This document shows, piece after piece, positions 34,205-61,960 of a stretch of DNA of 64,000 bases (positions are counted from its first letter, which is position 1; the number at the start of each line of letters is the position of its first letter). Source of the stretch: Tubiluchus corallicola (Eukaryota; Priapulida; Priapulimorpha; Priapulimorphida; Tubiluchidae). Both the position numbers and the translations under genes were made by a program. The DNA lies in assembly GCA_030141605.1 (NCBI GenBank), contig JAQGDQ010000087.1, positions 558,001 to 622,000 on the forward strand, in the 5' to 3' direction. The notes under the pieces were generated by a model. The model was not told the origin of the DNA, ran no database searches, and saw only the letters and a program-made list of their open reading frames with translations.

Positions 34205-36969
34205 TAATTAACCTATGCTTTAGTCAACCTGTAATTACTCTTCCCAGTTATAAAATAATTATAATCATACAATAATTGCAAATGCGTGGTCAAATCAATG
34301 AAATCATAATCACACAGTGAGAATCTTCGGACGCATTTTAAGCAATTATGCAAATATAAATAAGTATGTATGTATGTATGTAGTATTAATAGTAATTAAT
34401 AATAGTAATCGTAAACAATAATTATTATTGCTTTGTGTGTTTAAATGTATAGAAAGGACTACTGCCTCTGCGCAAGACATAATTATTGAATTATGGTGCA
34501 TTACTGGTGCATTACTTGACGTTAAAATGTCGCAACAACAACTTTTAAATAAAGGAAACTAAACTAGGGTGCGAATTTACGGCCATGAGGAGGGTGGCGT
34601 AGTACCAACCCCCCTAAACCACGACCCGCACTGTCCGTCCGTGATCGGTAATATAGGCATAATTAGTTAACATATAATTTGGTTCCTCTATTTAACACAG
34701 GAGAGTTTCCATTAACAAACTACTGAAACTGGGTTTACTCGTGACTAAACAATAATAAGGCAACATTGAGCCTTATTAGTAGAACATTCCACGAAGCTTT
34801 CATTAAGCAACCTACGCCCTTGGTTTCATTAGATTCTGAGGAGGCGCAAGGTGACCCCTTAGCTTTATACTAACAACACCTAATGAATTCAAGTCCAAAT
34901 CCACCTGCACGACGGTATGTATTCGACGCCTAACTTATATCATGATTTGTAATGCAACATTAATACATGATACATAATAATAATAATGATATGCTATACT
35001 TAATTATGAGGACCTCAGGATATCCTTATAAAGGAGCCTCTGGGAGATAACATACCGCTGAGCAAGCTACTATGCTAACTCAACCTAATACAGGTTATGT
35101 ACAAATATACAGATTTCAGAAGTCTATTAAAAATAGAATAGATACTTCTTTTGGGCAGAACGCCAAGTAATATTGTCTATAGACTTATTCATGTAGAAAA
35201 GTTGTTGTGTTCACTAATGAACCTGTTTGCTGAGGCAGATTCAAGCAACCAGGGTAAGCAATAAGAACAAACACTATGCTTCGAGATACGCCATACTGGC
35301 GCATTTCTCGAGAGCAGAACAAATCCGAGTACATGACCATCTTTGTAGCTTAAATATGGCTAGTCCAATGCAGTTTAATCATGTGTGATCTTGGGCAGGG
35401 AGCTCTGGACAAATTGTCGCTTGACTACGCGTGGTCCAGTTTACCAGTTTACTCATGTGTCACTGAGCAGTTTGCCATAATTTTCATATTTTGACTCTTA
35501 AACAATCTCAACTCAACTTTTTTAACTATAAAATTGTCCCAGCCTTTATCGAGGTGTTATCTTGCAAGTTTCTCGACTCGAAATACAGTTACTATTCGAG
35601 TTATTTAATGTTTTTATTCGAAATGACCTTTGAACGAGATCACTATTCGCCGTAACATTGTCTGGGTCCCATGTGTCTATCTTGGAAATTTTGTCACCTT
35701 AAGCCTCGGTACGTGAGATTCAACATAAATTAAAGATATATGTCTAAAAACTAGGCGACTGACATAATGCTCATAAAAAATTAGCGTGAGGGATCTTTTA
35801 GATCCGCACTGCTCGCGAATAAAAATACTGGCACGACAGGTATTATACCTGAACGGAAGTTCTAATTTTTCCCACTGAAGAAGAATGGAAAAATGCATGA
35901 CGTTCTTGGTTTTTCAAGGCATAAATTGTTGAGTTCACAAAAGAAAAAATAGCAAAATGAAACGACAAAATGTGGAATAATAAACATGGGTTCACTGAAG
36001 ACAAGCAAGTTAAGCACGTTGAAAGCTAATAAACAATACTAAAAGCGCTAGCTTATATGATTTCCGGGCATCTTGTTCAATGTGGCGCGTCTTCGAGCAA
36101 TGAACATATTAATATTTGTGGCAATCAACAATAGTGCATTTACACACAGAGACATGTTGACATCAGGACGATTTTACTGAATTGACTACATGCGTAATTG
36201 CACACGTTGTCCTACGAGCAAGTCTGCAACTGCCAAACTACATACGTACCAGTTTTTAGTAATAAGTTTATTTATCATTATTACAACCAAAAGGGTGAAT
36301 TACAGTACAGCATAAAATCACAAAATATATAATTTTTTGAAAGAATAAGCAAAGTAGAAAAGCTACTTTTTTTGCATTCTTCCTTAAAGTGCACTTCACA
36401 AGAGCTACAATAATTAGCGGATTAGAAAGTTCAATAAATACTGCAATTAGGTGGACAACTGCAGTTACCAAGCTATTAATGCCCACAAGCGCTAGTGCTT
36501 GGCTTCCATACCAGAATTCCGTTACAGTCTATTTCTGTGTATCGTAAATTCTTGCGTAGTTGATAAGATGGTTGATTTTAATATAAACAAGGTCACCTAA
36601 TATGTATTGGTAAGGAGTAATTCACAAGGTTAGGCAGGTAAAAAGACGTACAATAATAATTTCGGAGCAAATACCAAGTACTTCAATGGTCCAGATCTAT
36701 CAGGGTAACACTATAATTAAATATTGCAAACAACTAAACAATGCTTGGTTTTTATTTAGCACTGTAAGTATTATAATAAACACAGATACAAGTGGACATT
36801 CTGTCTGCTTCTTTTGTCTTAATATGTACGTATGTTATCTATACCGTATATGTCAGCGTCTACATGTGTATCACCTACATATGTATAATTGTCTATATTA
36901 ATATCTGTATCTATACCTTTATCTACTTGTTGTAAATGTCGACGTCTATGACTATGTGTACATTTACGC
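34205..36969. other. Intergenic, nothing recognised
   Basis: AT-rich sequence with no conserved frame. A short (gtat)n at about 34363 and an imperfect hairpin around 35281-35311 (arms 'cgagatacgcc' and 'ggcgcatttctcg') are the only structures noted. Confidence 0.4.
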
Positions 36970-37080
36970 CTATCTTAACAGGTATATCTTCCTAAAGCAT
37001 CTGTACCTAGATGTCGTTCCATATCTACAACTACAGCTAAGTAAATACGTTTCTAATTCAACGTCTATGTTAATGTTGTC

Positions 37081-37250
37081 ATTGTTGTAATTGCTGTCAT
37101 TGTCGTCGTCATCGTCGTCGTCTTCATTCTTGTTGTCATCATTGTCGATGGTAGCAGTGGCAGCTGAAGTGGTACTTGACGAAGTTGCTGTTGTTGTTGT
37201 TGTTACTGACTGCTGCTGCTGTTGCTGTTGCTGTTGCTGTTTCTGTACTG
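37081..37250 (-). repeat. Trinucleotide-rich tract (CAG/CAA, ACA, GAY)
   Basis: On the minus strand this reads as poly-Gln, Thr/Ser-rich and then Asp/Asn-rich over a frame of about 98 codons (36970-37266). The composition comes from drifting triplet repeats. No conserved sequence, flanking exon or homologue was recognised, so I annotate the repeat, not a gene. Confidence 0.7.
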
Positions 37251-37266
37251 TCATGATCAATGTCAC

Positions 37267-38803
37267 CTAATGTAAAAAATCTCAGTTAACCTCGTTTGTT
37301 TCAACACTTATTTCTTTCCTGTAGCGTTGAGTTTGACTTCTTGTGATTATAACAGTGACAATCTGACAAATCAGACTAGCAACGCGAAGCCAGGGAAGCC
37401 ATACACGGGAAAGCTATAACTTTAATTGACAACTTTCTGGCAGGTACCTGTCAGGCGTAATTATTACTCCTGGTAAATTCCTCATAATGCCATGTCAAAA
37501 ACATCACAGTTTATATCGTAAGTGACATGTGGGAATTTTTGAATCAGTAATTCTCTAGCAAAATTGTGTGCGTTACTCAGCGCATAAGTTAGTTCAAAAC
37601 TCTACAGATAGACGGAGCCTATGAGTTGAGTGATTCGGTCAAGGCCCAGGAAGTCAAGGTGCTCAAACTTATTAAGGATAATTACTGAAATTTAGAAATG
37701 TAAAAATATTTGCTTTTCAGAAAAAAATTCCGATAATTATTATTATTTATTTATGTGTTTTGAAGTGCTAGGCATTCCACTGCAAGAACTCAGCTCACAA
37801 GGCACCGCTCATCAAAGCTACGCTCACATTTCCGAACTGTCATGCCTAAGGGTCCTCTAAGTCTGTAATTTAGATTCGCCTCTAGCAAAGATACGCATTC
37901 AGTGCAAATGGTTTTACAAACATTACTGGACATTAGAAAATTTTGTTTTTTATTATCGGCTCTCACATTATGTATAAACTTGTATTCTAGATGAAAAAAA
38001 CCTCACTAGATATTTGCCAATACGCCGCGCCGCCATATTACTTATTGTTCTAGGTACTACTTCAAACAGTTATACGTACAAAGAAACAAAACGCAAGCTG
38101 CTGCAGTATAATGACGATTATTGCAGAAAACTGTTTAAAGTGGAAGACAAATTTGGCAAACTAGAGACCGCAAGAGGAATGTAACTAGCACTCCAAGGCA
38201 CCACTGTTTTAACGTATACAACATTTGACGATGGTTATGATTTTGTAATGACTTGCAGGTTACAAAAAATTGAAGCAACTTTTTAGTCTGCTTTCCTTTA
38301 TTACAGAAGCCTACTGTTAGTAAAATTATGGTATAACGTAAGAAAATTTTAAAGAAGTTAACTTTTTTCGCCGCTGGCCGTGCAAAGCCTTGAAATTTAA
38401 TTAGTGAGTACTAACTCATAATGATGTAGCTTGTTTACAAAAATTCTATTTTTTTAAACTATGGCGCTGCTGTTCCATTCCAGATTCAACACCATACAGA
38501 GATAACCTGGCATCAGTAGCATGTTATGGATGTGTCACCATAACAACCAGCTTCCAAAAGCGATTGACATAGATATGTAGAGTAAGACGTGATCTTTTGC
38601 ACGGCATTGGATAGCGTGTGTGGTGACGGAGATAACAACGAATTTAGATTTGTAATCAGATAATAGATCTTAAAGGACAAGTGTGCCCGACATGCGTTAA
38701 ATAGAAGTCCAGCTGTCTTTTAGATGTAATTTATGATTTTTTATTGTCCAAAATGGCCAATCATTGTTATATTCCAAAATCATTATCACATCATGACATA
38801 CTT
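37267..38803. other. Intergenic, nothing recognised
   Basis: No conserved frame, RNA gene or repeat family identified. Confidence 0.4.
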
Positions 38804-38911
38804 TGACTGACTGACTGACTGACTGACTGACTGACTGACTGACTGACTGACTGACTGACTGACTGACTGACTGACTGACTGACTGACTGACTGACTGACT
38901 GACTGACTGAC
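38804..38911 (+). repeat. (TGAC)27 microsatellite
   Basis: 27 uninterrupted tetranucleotide units over 108 bp. Confidence 0.98.
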
Positions 38912-39224
38912 ATATTATATGCGACTTGACTTCGTTTTATCTGAAGCAAATAAAAGCAGTTTCTGCTAATCCAATGTCAAAAAATAGTTAATTGCTATAA
39001 TGAAAATGTATACTAATATTATGAAATATAAAAAAATCAAACTTACATCTTTGCCGCATCTTAGGCCTACTAACTTGCTAAAGAGAACTCGACTGACAAA
39101 ATTTTGTTATAAAACGACACGACGTATTGAACAAAATGACTTCTTTCCTATCCTGTCTCCAAAATGAGGCCAACGGCCCATTTCCTGTCCTAGCTCACCT
39201 GTCGATCAACAGCTTACTTTTGCA

Positions 39225-40215
39225 AAAAAAAACACAAGGAAGCACCATGTGCTTATTTTCAAAACACCAAGAAGTACGTTTCAGAAAAATCGCCTTAAAA
39301 AACTATATTACTTTATTACTTTATAGCAACTTTATGCGTACATTGTACTCGCATTGAAAGATTTTTTGTTTGTTTTCATTTTAAATCTCCCGCGACACTG
39401 TTCCGATGGCGCCATTACATGCCGTCACTTACGCAAACGCAAATCAGGCGAAGAAAAGTGCATGTTAAACTATGCCCTAAAAAACTTTCCATGCAAAATT
39501 ATATTACTTAGCATTTCGCTTACCTGCTTAAAAGTCTTATGTAACTAGAAAAGAAAATTATTAATTATTTAAATGCTTTCACCAATTGGTGAAATGTCGC
39601 TGGCTCCCCCTTAAGGGTGCACCACTAACTAACCAAAAACGTATTTTTAATCTTATTGACAAGAAACAGAAATTTGAAGTTTTACTTAGTTAGTGACGTG
39701 TACGTTACGAATGCTCTGATTATTTTTTCAAACTGTTTATATAAACTTGTTTCAAATGACTTATCGTCAAAATGGCTGCGTCTAACAGTCATCGCGGGAG
39801 TTTAAACTTACATGTTTTATACAGCGTTATTGCCGACGCAAGTTTGATATGTAATTGGCGGTATAAAATTTCAAGACAAATTTTTTAAGTTTTATGTAAG
39901 TTGAGGGTTTTCTTGTGCTTTAAAGGGGAGAAGGGACAATTTTAGAGTAAGTTCCAAAAAATTTCACACACAAAGTTATATTACTTAGCATTAAATTTAG
40001 GTGTTTGAAAGATTTATGTAACTAGAAAAGAAAATTTTTGGTGTCAAATAACTTATCGTCAAAATGGCTGAGCCTACGGTCATCACGTTCAAGTTTTATA
40101 CAGTGTTACTGCTAATGCAAGCTCAGTGTGAAATAAGCCAGCATGTTGGTGACATAAAATTTCAAGTAAAAATTTTTAAGCGCTGTAAGTAAAGAGTTTT
40201 CTTATCATTTAAAAG
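39225..40215. mobile_element. Foldback MITE family 1, copy plus adjoining half copy
   Basis: 39225-39935 parallels 11755-12455 arm for arm: 'aaatctcccgcgacactg', 'ggcgccattacatg', degraded centre 'ggctcccccttaagggtg' at about 39602, then 'aaaatggctgcg' and 'cgcgggagttt'. A further right-arm-like segment follows at 39935-40215 ('tcaaaatggctgagcc', 'gttactgctaatgcaag'). Confidence 0.75.
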
Positions 40216-43200
40216 ATATCAAAAGCCAGTTTAATGTGTAGGACTGTGAACATGGTTGTGCGCATACAAAACAAACCAGAGACACTTGCAGTGCGTAGGA
40301 TTGAGAAGAAGAGTGTACCTACTCATACAAAAGGAAGCCAAACGCCTACGTAATGTTTTCGATTAAGGACATCGGTTGTGTTCATAACTATTGTAATTGC
40401 AGAAGGAAGCCACAAAGTAGGCGTAGCTGCTCCCCAAAAAGGTATAATCTAAACGAACGCACATAATCAATGTTGATAATTAATTTGATAATTTATTGTT
40501 CTATATATGTTTTAGAATTAGCGGTAAACTGACACAAAAGTCGGGGAGCCAACCGCCAGATTAGAGTGAACGAATATAGAATGTAGTCACTATAGAATAG
40601 AGAACTTGGAGGAGGTACTTGGATGGCATAAGTGAAAATAAGGGTGACGTAATAACTTTGCTTCAGCGCAAGAATGTATTAACTAGCAAGAAATTAAGTC
40701 TTAGCGATTATTCAATTCTTCGGTTATTCAATGCATACGTTAACATCATATTTATGTATAACAATGAAACATAAATCGTGGTCGACACCATCATCATCAC
40801 CGTCGTTCTTACTATTGTTACAGTGGGTTGTATGTCATATATATATATTATTAGTTTATTCTAATCCAACATTATCTAGATATTCGTTATCTTTTAATTA
40901 GTGCAGTTCTAAATGGTACGGCGATTTATACATTTTATTTGATGTTGAAATAATAAAATGTTTTGGCTGGAAAATTAATTCTAAGTTAAAAGTCTTTATA
41001 CGGCGTTGCATTTCACTTGAATAAAATATAAAAATGCATAAATTGACCACACGCCAATCAACCAGCGGGGTTCTACCTCGCAATAAGTAATCAAGCGCTC
41101 TTTTTATCTCCATTTGTTTAGCAGTAAAACAGAGACATTATAATAGGGAAACAGTATGCTAAAGTACTAGCAATGCAGACGTTAGAACAGTTAGAAAGAG
41201 TCAGTCTCAGTCATAAGTTTGTTCATGTCAAAAGAGCCTTAGACATGATCAATTCTCTCCCAGCTTGAGAGAACAAGAGCTGAACCCTGTGAAAAATGTT
41301 CATTTTTTCGGAAGTTTGTGGGAGAGACATCGGCCTGGTTCCTAATTAAACAAATACGTGGGAGTGTATATAGTCTAGTATATTTTTTATAGAGAAAGGT
41401 GCATAACGCTTAAGTCTACGAGTTGATAATTAAAATGGTTTGCTGCTCCTGAAACATATAATTTAGATTAAATTTTGACTCTTAACAAAAACCGCATAAC
41501 CATTGGATTAAAAGAGTGGCCACCCAAAAATAATTTATTCAACTCACAAGATTTGTCGCAATTACATAGTTACTTTCTATCACAGCAGTAAACCTAATTA
41601 TAGATACACATCAGCACATAACCATAAAAAACTATTGAAGAAAGGAAAAAATAACCTAACGAATTAGGCGGATCATATGACGTTTGCTTGTAGGAAAAGC
41701 AAGCGTCAAATGCTCACCTGTACAAGGGTGACGAAGGAATTTATAGCTTTGGAATGAAGCCCGTATAAATAATTCAAGGTTAACCTAATTGAATGACTCT
41801 AGATAAATTTGCAAAGGTTATAGAAACCGGAATAAACTAGTTTGCAATGCTGTAAATGAAAGGTATAATAGCAGAGTAGAACTCAATCACGGGAATCCGT
41901 GACAAACCCTTTCAAATTAATAAATTGATCATGAATGAATTTTATACCAAGGCACTGGGAACTAATTTTATTGCATTATACGTATTGTTAAAAATTATAA
42001 TTTCACAACACGCTTGTGTAGCAATTCACATTTTTTCACTAATGCCCAGTATTATGACATAACCTACATATCCTTGTATGAAATAAATGAGTCTTCATGC
42101 AGTGATTTGCCTGACAATTTCTTGTACTCGGTTAAGTTTATAACAGTAATACATTTTCTGAAACTGCCACTGTAAAAGGTGCACGGATTCAACGTGTTTT
42201 CTCCTGTTTGTCTATAGAAATTATATAGCAACCGCTGGCAGCGAGCAAGAATTTGTGAGATTGGACCACGTAGGAACTTAGCACATGCAACGGATCTGTG
42301 TATTCGTTAACACAGCTTATTATTTTACAAAATCACACACATGGCATTGAAAAAATCTTCAAATGACAGCTCCATTCCCAACACGCAACGACATCTCCAT
42401 TGCAATAAAAAAGCATGTATGTTCAAAGAGTATCCTAGTATCCTAGCTACACTACGCTAAATGTATTATACAGCAAACTTTTTTGGTAATAAGTGTAAAT
42501 AACTTCTTAAACGGGTTACATTCTCACAAAACTATTATCCATACAGTTCAGAAAAACGTTTATTATGTTTTTGCCATATCTCGAAGTCTCTCTTTGCAGG
42601 TCAGAAGCAGAATTTTATGTTTGTTTAAAAATTTCGTTTCCCCAAGTTAAATGTAAAGTAGTTTTCAGAACGTTGGCTCAGTGATTTCTTTGCATTTAAG
42701 GACAGAGTTCTTTTTCTGTTCAAGTCTTGTGCAGTTTATAAATATTCATGTAGTAACTGCAATGCTACGTACTATGGCAAAACACAGCGTCACAAGAATT
42801 GGAAGCATCTCTTCCTCAACCAAGAGTGAAATTGCTTTGTCTACATACTTTGTTATAGAAACACGTGAATCTCATTGGTCACTCTATTTCTAATAACGAC
42901 TTTAAAACTTTGGTATCATCGTCATCATGTAACGCTTATTTTTTCAAAATGAAAGAAAATTTGCACATTAAATTTTACAACCCATATTTGAACTCCAGTG
43001 GAACATTCCACTGTGCCAGTTTTAATCCTTTATTTTGCCTCATTGATGTTGTTTTTTGCATTCTACTAATTCTAAGATCCATTACTCTTATTTTTATCTA
43101 GCTGACAGTGGATACAGCGAACTCGAAAGCTATCTCATTAAATTTGAAGTACACGTATGCTATATTTTCGTGAATACATTGCTTCATTGCTGTTTTTGCT

Positions 43201-44175
43201 AAAGAATCAAACAGTTATTAGCAGAATTTTCAAAAGCAATCGGCGGCTTCAGGCTGTACCTGCCTGAACTAATTATTGGTAAATTAGCATTTTGGTGTAA
43301 TTTGATCTTTGTTGTAATAATTTATTTTGTATTACTGTCCGCAAATAGGGACTATCAGAAATATCGCCGTTGACTGATTTTGTAAATTCATTACCCTGGA
43401 AGACACATTTGACAGTCACGCATGACTCCATGTAACACAATATAATACAGTATGAAGCCATGTGTCACATTTGACTAGGGCCCTGAAAACCCAACATCCT
43501 TATTACTATCTATTCTGGTCACACATCTACTAATCGCAAAAGGGCTAATCCATGATCAAAAACACATGTTGCTGCAAAAATGCACGGTTAAAACCACAGG
43601 CTGCTCTAAAACTAACCTAGAGACGCCCTGAAACCACGAAGCCACACATGAAGCCATTTTCACGGTTGACATATTCTGTGACTTTCTAGGAAGTCATTTT
43701 GTCTGTCCCATGTGTGTGTACATGAAGACGTAAGTCATGCCTGACGGAGCTCTGACGACGCTACATTCAAACTACTTTTATAAGATCTAAACGTGGATTT
43801 TTAGTAACTTCTTGAGCTTTGTAATTCTTTTTTCCTTTCACATAAATATACTTCATAGTACGTACCATGTGCACATATTGCCAAATGAGTCTACATTTAT
43901 AAAAAAAATCACGTAACAAGAAAAAGAAAAGACACGATGTTTTAATTCGCTTTCTTTATTGTGAGATTTTTATAAATAATGTTGATAATTTTGGTAAAAT
44001 GTGCACGAAGTAAGCACTTACTCAGTGATAAACATTAACTGTTTTTTTCTCAAGCACAGCTAGAGAGCACTCGATAGGCGTTTGACGCCTGCATTACAGT
44101 TGTTATACCCCGATCATTAAAAAATGTAAAATATTCAAAAACTTTCCCTTCTGCCTAGCATCAACTTCCGTAGAC
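40216..44175. other. Intergenic, nothing recognised
   Basis: About 4 kb without a supported gene. Short AT microsatellite at about 40838. The frames of 60-80 codons here have no recognisable similarity. Confidence 0.4.
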
Positions 44176-44455
<280 letters not shown>

Positions 44456-44827
44456 TAGGATAGACAGACGGAAAAACAGACAGATACTCAGACCAAACAA
44501 ATCATTCTATAGTTGCCCCCTTCTGAAGGGCACCTTTAATAATGCTGGCGATATTTTGTGCGTCCGTGACGACAATAAGGTTTCAACGATCATGTATTAA
44601 TGCTCGCTCGTGCACCGTGCGCGTCATGCCACATCTGACATGTACACGAATATGCTCTCACGTCCACTGATCGATACTGACCGATTGTGTTTGTAAAGCG
44701 CTTAGATCCGCACCTAATATATACGTGACTTCTAAATAGACTTTCATTCGCTAAACTTCCAGCTATGGGCACAGCGCGATTATTCTCAATGGCGAAGTAA
44801 AATTAATTTTTTACTTTTTACTCTGAA

Positions 44828-44872
44828 ATGTTTTAAAACGAAATGTCTTGACAAGGTGTTCTACATGACAAC

Positions 44873-44879
<7 letters not shown>
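44828..44879 (+). promoter_or_regulatory. Three minimal upstream ORFs before the GTPase start
   Basis: ATG-TTT-TAA (44828-44836), ATG-TCT-TGA (44843-44851) and ATG-ACA-ACA-TGT-TAG (44865-44879). The last overlaps the main ATG at 44873 in another frame. If transcription starts upstream of them, they would limit initiation at the main ATG. Confidence 0.5.
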
Positions 44880-58941
<14,062 letters not shown>

Positions 58942-59064
58942 CTGAAGTCTGTTGTATCTGGTAATAATGATTTATGAACAAACAAACATCACATCAAAAC
59001 AACTGCAGATTCTGTTCTGTTTGCAAGGAGTTGAAATATTCAGGAGCAACTTAATATTTGTTGT

Positions 59065-59070
59065 AATAAA
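59065..59070 (+). terminator. Polyadenylation signal of the GTPase gene
   Basis: AATAAA 124 bp past the stop codon, the first canonical signal on the plus strand after 58941. Confidence 0.7.
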
Positions 59071-60127
59071 CTGAACCTACATTGTATGAATAACAAAGCA
59101 ATTTTTCGATTTGAATTTTGTTGTTCCATTCATTTTGCAATAACAATACCATTATAGCCAGACTAAATCACCCCTAATAATTCAGTGCATAGGTTCCTAT
59201 GGGAATTAATCGCGCATATTGACCAAATTATATCTTGAACTGAATTTCTTTAGGCAAACAACGGTAAAATGGTAAATTTAACCCAGTCTTTGGGTGTACA
59301 ATGGGATTAAGTATTCTTTTTTCGTTAAAGCTAACAAGCTTGAATTCTTTAACACAAAAAGAACTTGGGTCCTGCTAATCAGAGTTACAAAAGTTAACCA
59401 ACTGCAACTAACAAAATATCGTCTTTAAAACAAACCAATCCTTATAAAACATCATAATTTACATGTAGTTTATTAAATAGGGTTTATAACAGTTTAAAAT
59501 CTAATAATTTACATGAACTTAAAGACTTTTCGGTTGAAAGATGTCAGCAGGAACTAAGTACTTGTGAACACCCCGAAACCTGATTATGAAGCACTTTATA
59601 ACAGAAGCTGTCTGTTTTTGCAAAAACGAAAATGCAGTAAACGTCATACTCATAAATTATATCAAACATGTTTTAGCCAAAGAGAAATGAATTAGACCTG
59701 ACAGTCACTGTAAACTATTAACTCTGTTATCCCAGTTATTGTATCGCAGGCAAATGCTCCGCCGAGAAATTACATAGCGTACGTTGATTAGACCGCTTCT
59801 GAAAATTATTGTGCAACGTCGATATATTGCTTGTGACTGACTGATGCGCTTACCTCAACGAAGCAATTAGCAAGGGCAACTGAAGCTGTAATCGCCTATC
59901 TGGGAGAAATTACTTGGTGGGCACGGTAGATAATGTGCGTATGTTCAATAGTGACTAAGGAATGGATGTTAAATCAAGCTTGCTATGATGGCACTCGTGC
60001 GTCTAATGTTGACCTCACGTAGAGCGGAAGCAACACATTCGGTGTCACTTAATTTGGGCTTTTGTAGGAGAATCGCGAACTTGATGAACATTATCGAGTA
60101 AAATACTTATCATTGCATATCACTCCT
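59071..60127. other. Intergenic, nothing recognised
   Basis: AT-rich, no conserved frame or repeat family. Confidence 0.4.
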
Positions 60128-60270
60128 GATTTGTGTAACACATCATAATCAGTTTTTTTTCTTTTCTTCCTCTGTAACACATCATAATCAGTTCTTTCCT
60201 TTTCTTCTTCTGTAACACATCATAATCAGTTTTTTCCTTTTCTTCTTCTGTAACACTTCATAATCAGTTT
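60128..60270 (+). repeat. 42-bp tandem repeat (3.4 units)
   Basis: 'gtaacacatcataatcag' followed by a T/C-rich stretch, repeated three times plus a part unit. Confidence 0.92.
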
Positions 60271-60712
60271 ACCAAAGGCTTGGTAATACCTTGGGAACGA
60301 TACTTAATAACCACGTAGATTTGTAACTCAGACATTTGATAATCTAGACACTTAGTAACTAGATGTTGTGTTATCTTAACACTGGCACCCACATTGTTTG
60401 TAATTAAAATACTTAGTAACTGAATAAATTTGTAATTCAAACATTTCGTAACAGCAACACCTAGAACCATACGCTTGGTAACTGAACGTTTGGTAACTTT
60501 AATACGTGGTAACAGGGAAATTGGTAGCTGAATACTTCGTAGTTGAGCGTTTTAGTACCACGTTACCCACTATAAGATTACTAAGTGCTAAGGTTACCAA
60601 ATGTCCAAGTTATAATTACATTTACCCAGTTAACAAGAGTCGAGTTCGTATTCAAGTGTCCAGGTTACGAAGTGTCAGACAGTGTCTCGGTAATGCGAAA
60701 CCTTTAGTTTAA
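60262..60712. repeat. Foldback region built of short 'GGTAACT' subrepeats
   Basis: The left half repeats motifs such as 'cttggtaactgaacg', 'tttggtaactttaata' and 'cgtggtaac' every 15-20 bp. The right half carries the complement ('aggttaccaaatgtcc', 'aggttacgaagtgtc'). The two halves therefore form a long imperfect inverted repeat centred near 60555. No coding capacity; class unknown. Confidence 0.65.
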
Positions 60713-61952
60713 TTATCGACTAGAACTAGAAAACTACGTGAAGATTTTGTTTATCGGGTTCTTGGTCCACTGAACAACGTTGAGCAGTTTTAGACGCGGA
60801 ACGTTGATTGCTCAAATTAATAATTATTAGTCCGCTTTAGCACACAAGAAAGCTACAAACGGCCCAGAGATGGGGCAGAAAAAATAAAAGGAAAAAAGAG
60901 AGGATGCGAGAAAATGAAAAAAAGAGAACAGAGAGGGAAGAAGAGAGGGCAATTATACTTACACGAAAACAATATACGTGATATTGTGGTTTTATTCGGC
61001 GCTCTAGTTTTGTTGAGAAGTGTGACGAATGCGAGAGCATTCTTAAATGATTTACCATTAAATAAAACATCATAAAATGGTCGTAAAAGCAAGAACACTT
61101 TCCATTTTCTTATAAATATTCATTACTAAAGGTTGTTCGACCGAGTAACCTAATGTCTTGACACGTTGACAGTTTGACGTATTACATGTCTACGATGACA
61201 AGATAAATGGGCGTTCCAATTATATCATAAATGCTTTCGGGCGAATAAATTACAGAACCAAAAAAACTTTAACCTAAGATTTTCAGAACTCGAAAAGCAG
61301 TAAAAATGTCAATTCAAAGGTGTACAATCTTTAATTAGTTTAATATCGTTTTATCAGGATGGCAATGCAGGTGCCGTAAATGCCCTTTTTCGATTATATA
61401 ACTTATATTACTCAAAGTATGACAAAAGGGGAAGCATAACAAATTGTTCACTGACGCTAACTAGTTGCGATGCCTATGTACCTAAGCATACACCAACAAA
61501 TTACCTTACATTAATTATATTTTAACTGTTTATCATAGACGTCGTAACCTGTCATGGTGAATCACAAAATGCATATTGACGTTATACAAAGATACAAAAA
61601 TTATTAATTACCTTAACAAAATTTGACAACTTTACATAGAGGTGTATTTGAGTATATTAAATTACTGTTTGTGTATAGAATGAAAATCTAGTTATCTAGT
61701 TGATAGCTTCATTTTGATAACAAAAAATGACTTTCACTCGAACCTCGAACATAGTACTAAGGTAACTTCTCGCAAGAGAAAGGTATCTTGGTGTTTTGTT
61801 AGCTACCTATTAAATTCTTATCTTTCTTGTCCCCGTAGCAGATTGTCTGGTAATTTGCAAACATGAATAAATTTAAAAGTTTTAAAAGTGAAGAGACATG
61901 GATTTCATAGATGCTTATGAATTTAATGAAGCATATTATCAGAATTGACCGA
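60713..61952. other. Intergenic, nothing recognised
   Basis: Purine-rich stretch at about 60868-60950, otherwise AT-rich without a supported gene. Confidence 0.4.
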
Positions 61953-61960
61953 TATAAAAG
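61953..61960 (+). promoter_or_regulatory. TATA box of the 3'-edge gene
   Basis: TATAAAAG in 'gatataaaagcgctgctgc', about 30 bp before a plausible start near 61985. A good splice donor (CCAG then GTATGA) follows at 62065, consistent with a short untranslated first exon (about 61985-62064). Confidence 0.5.
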
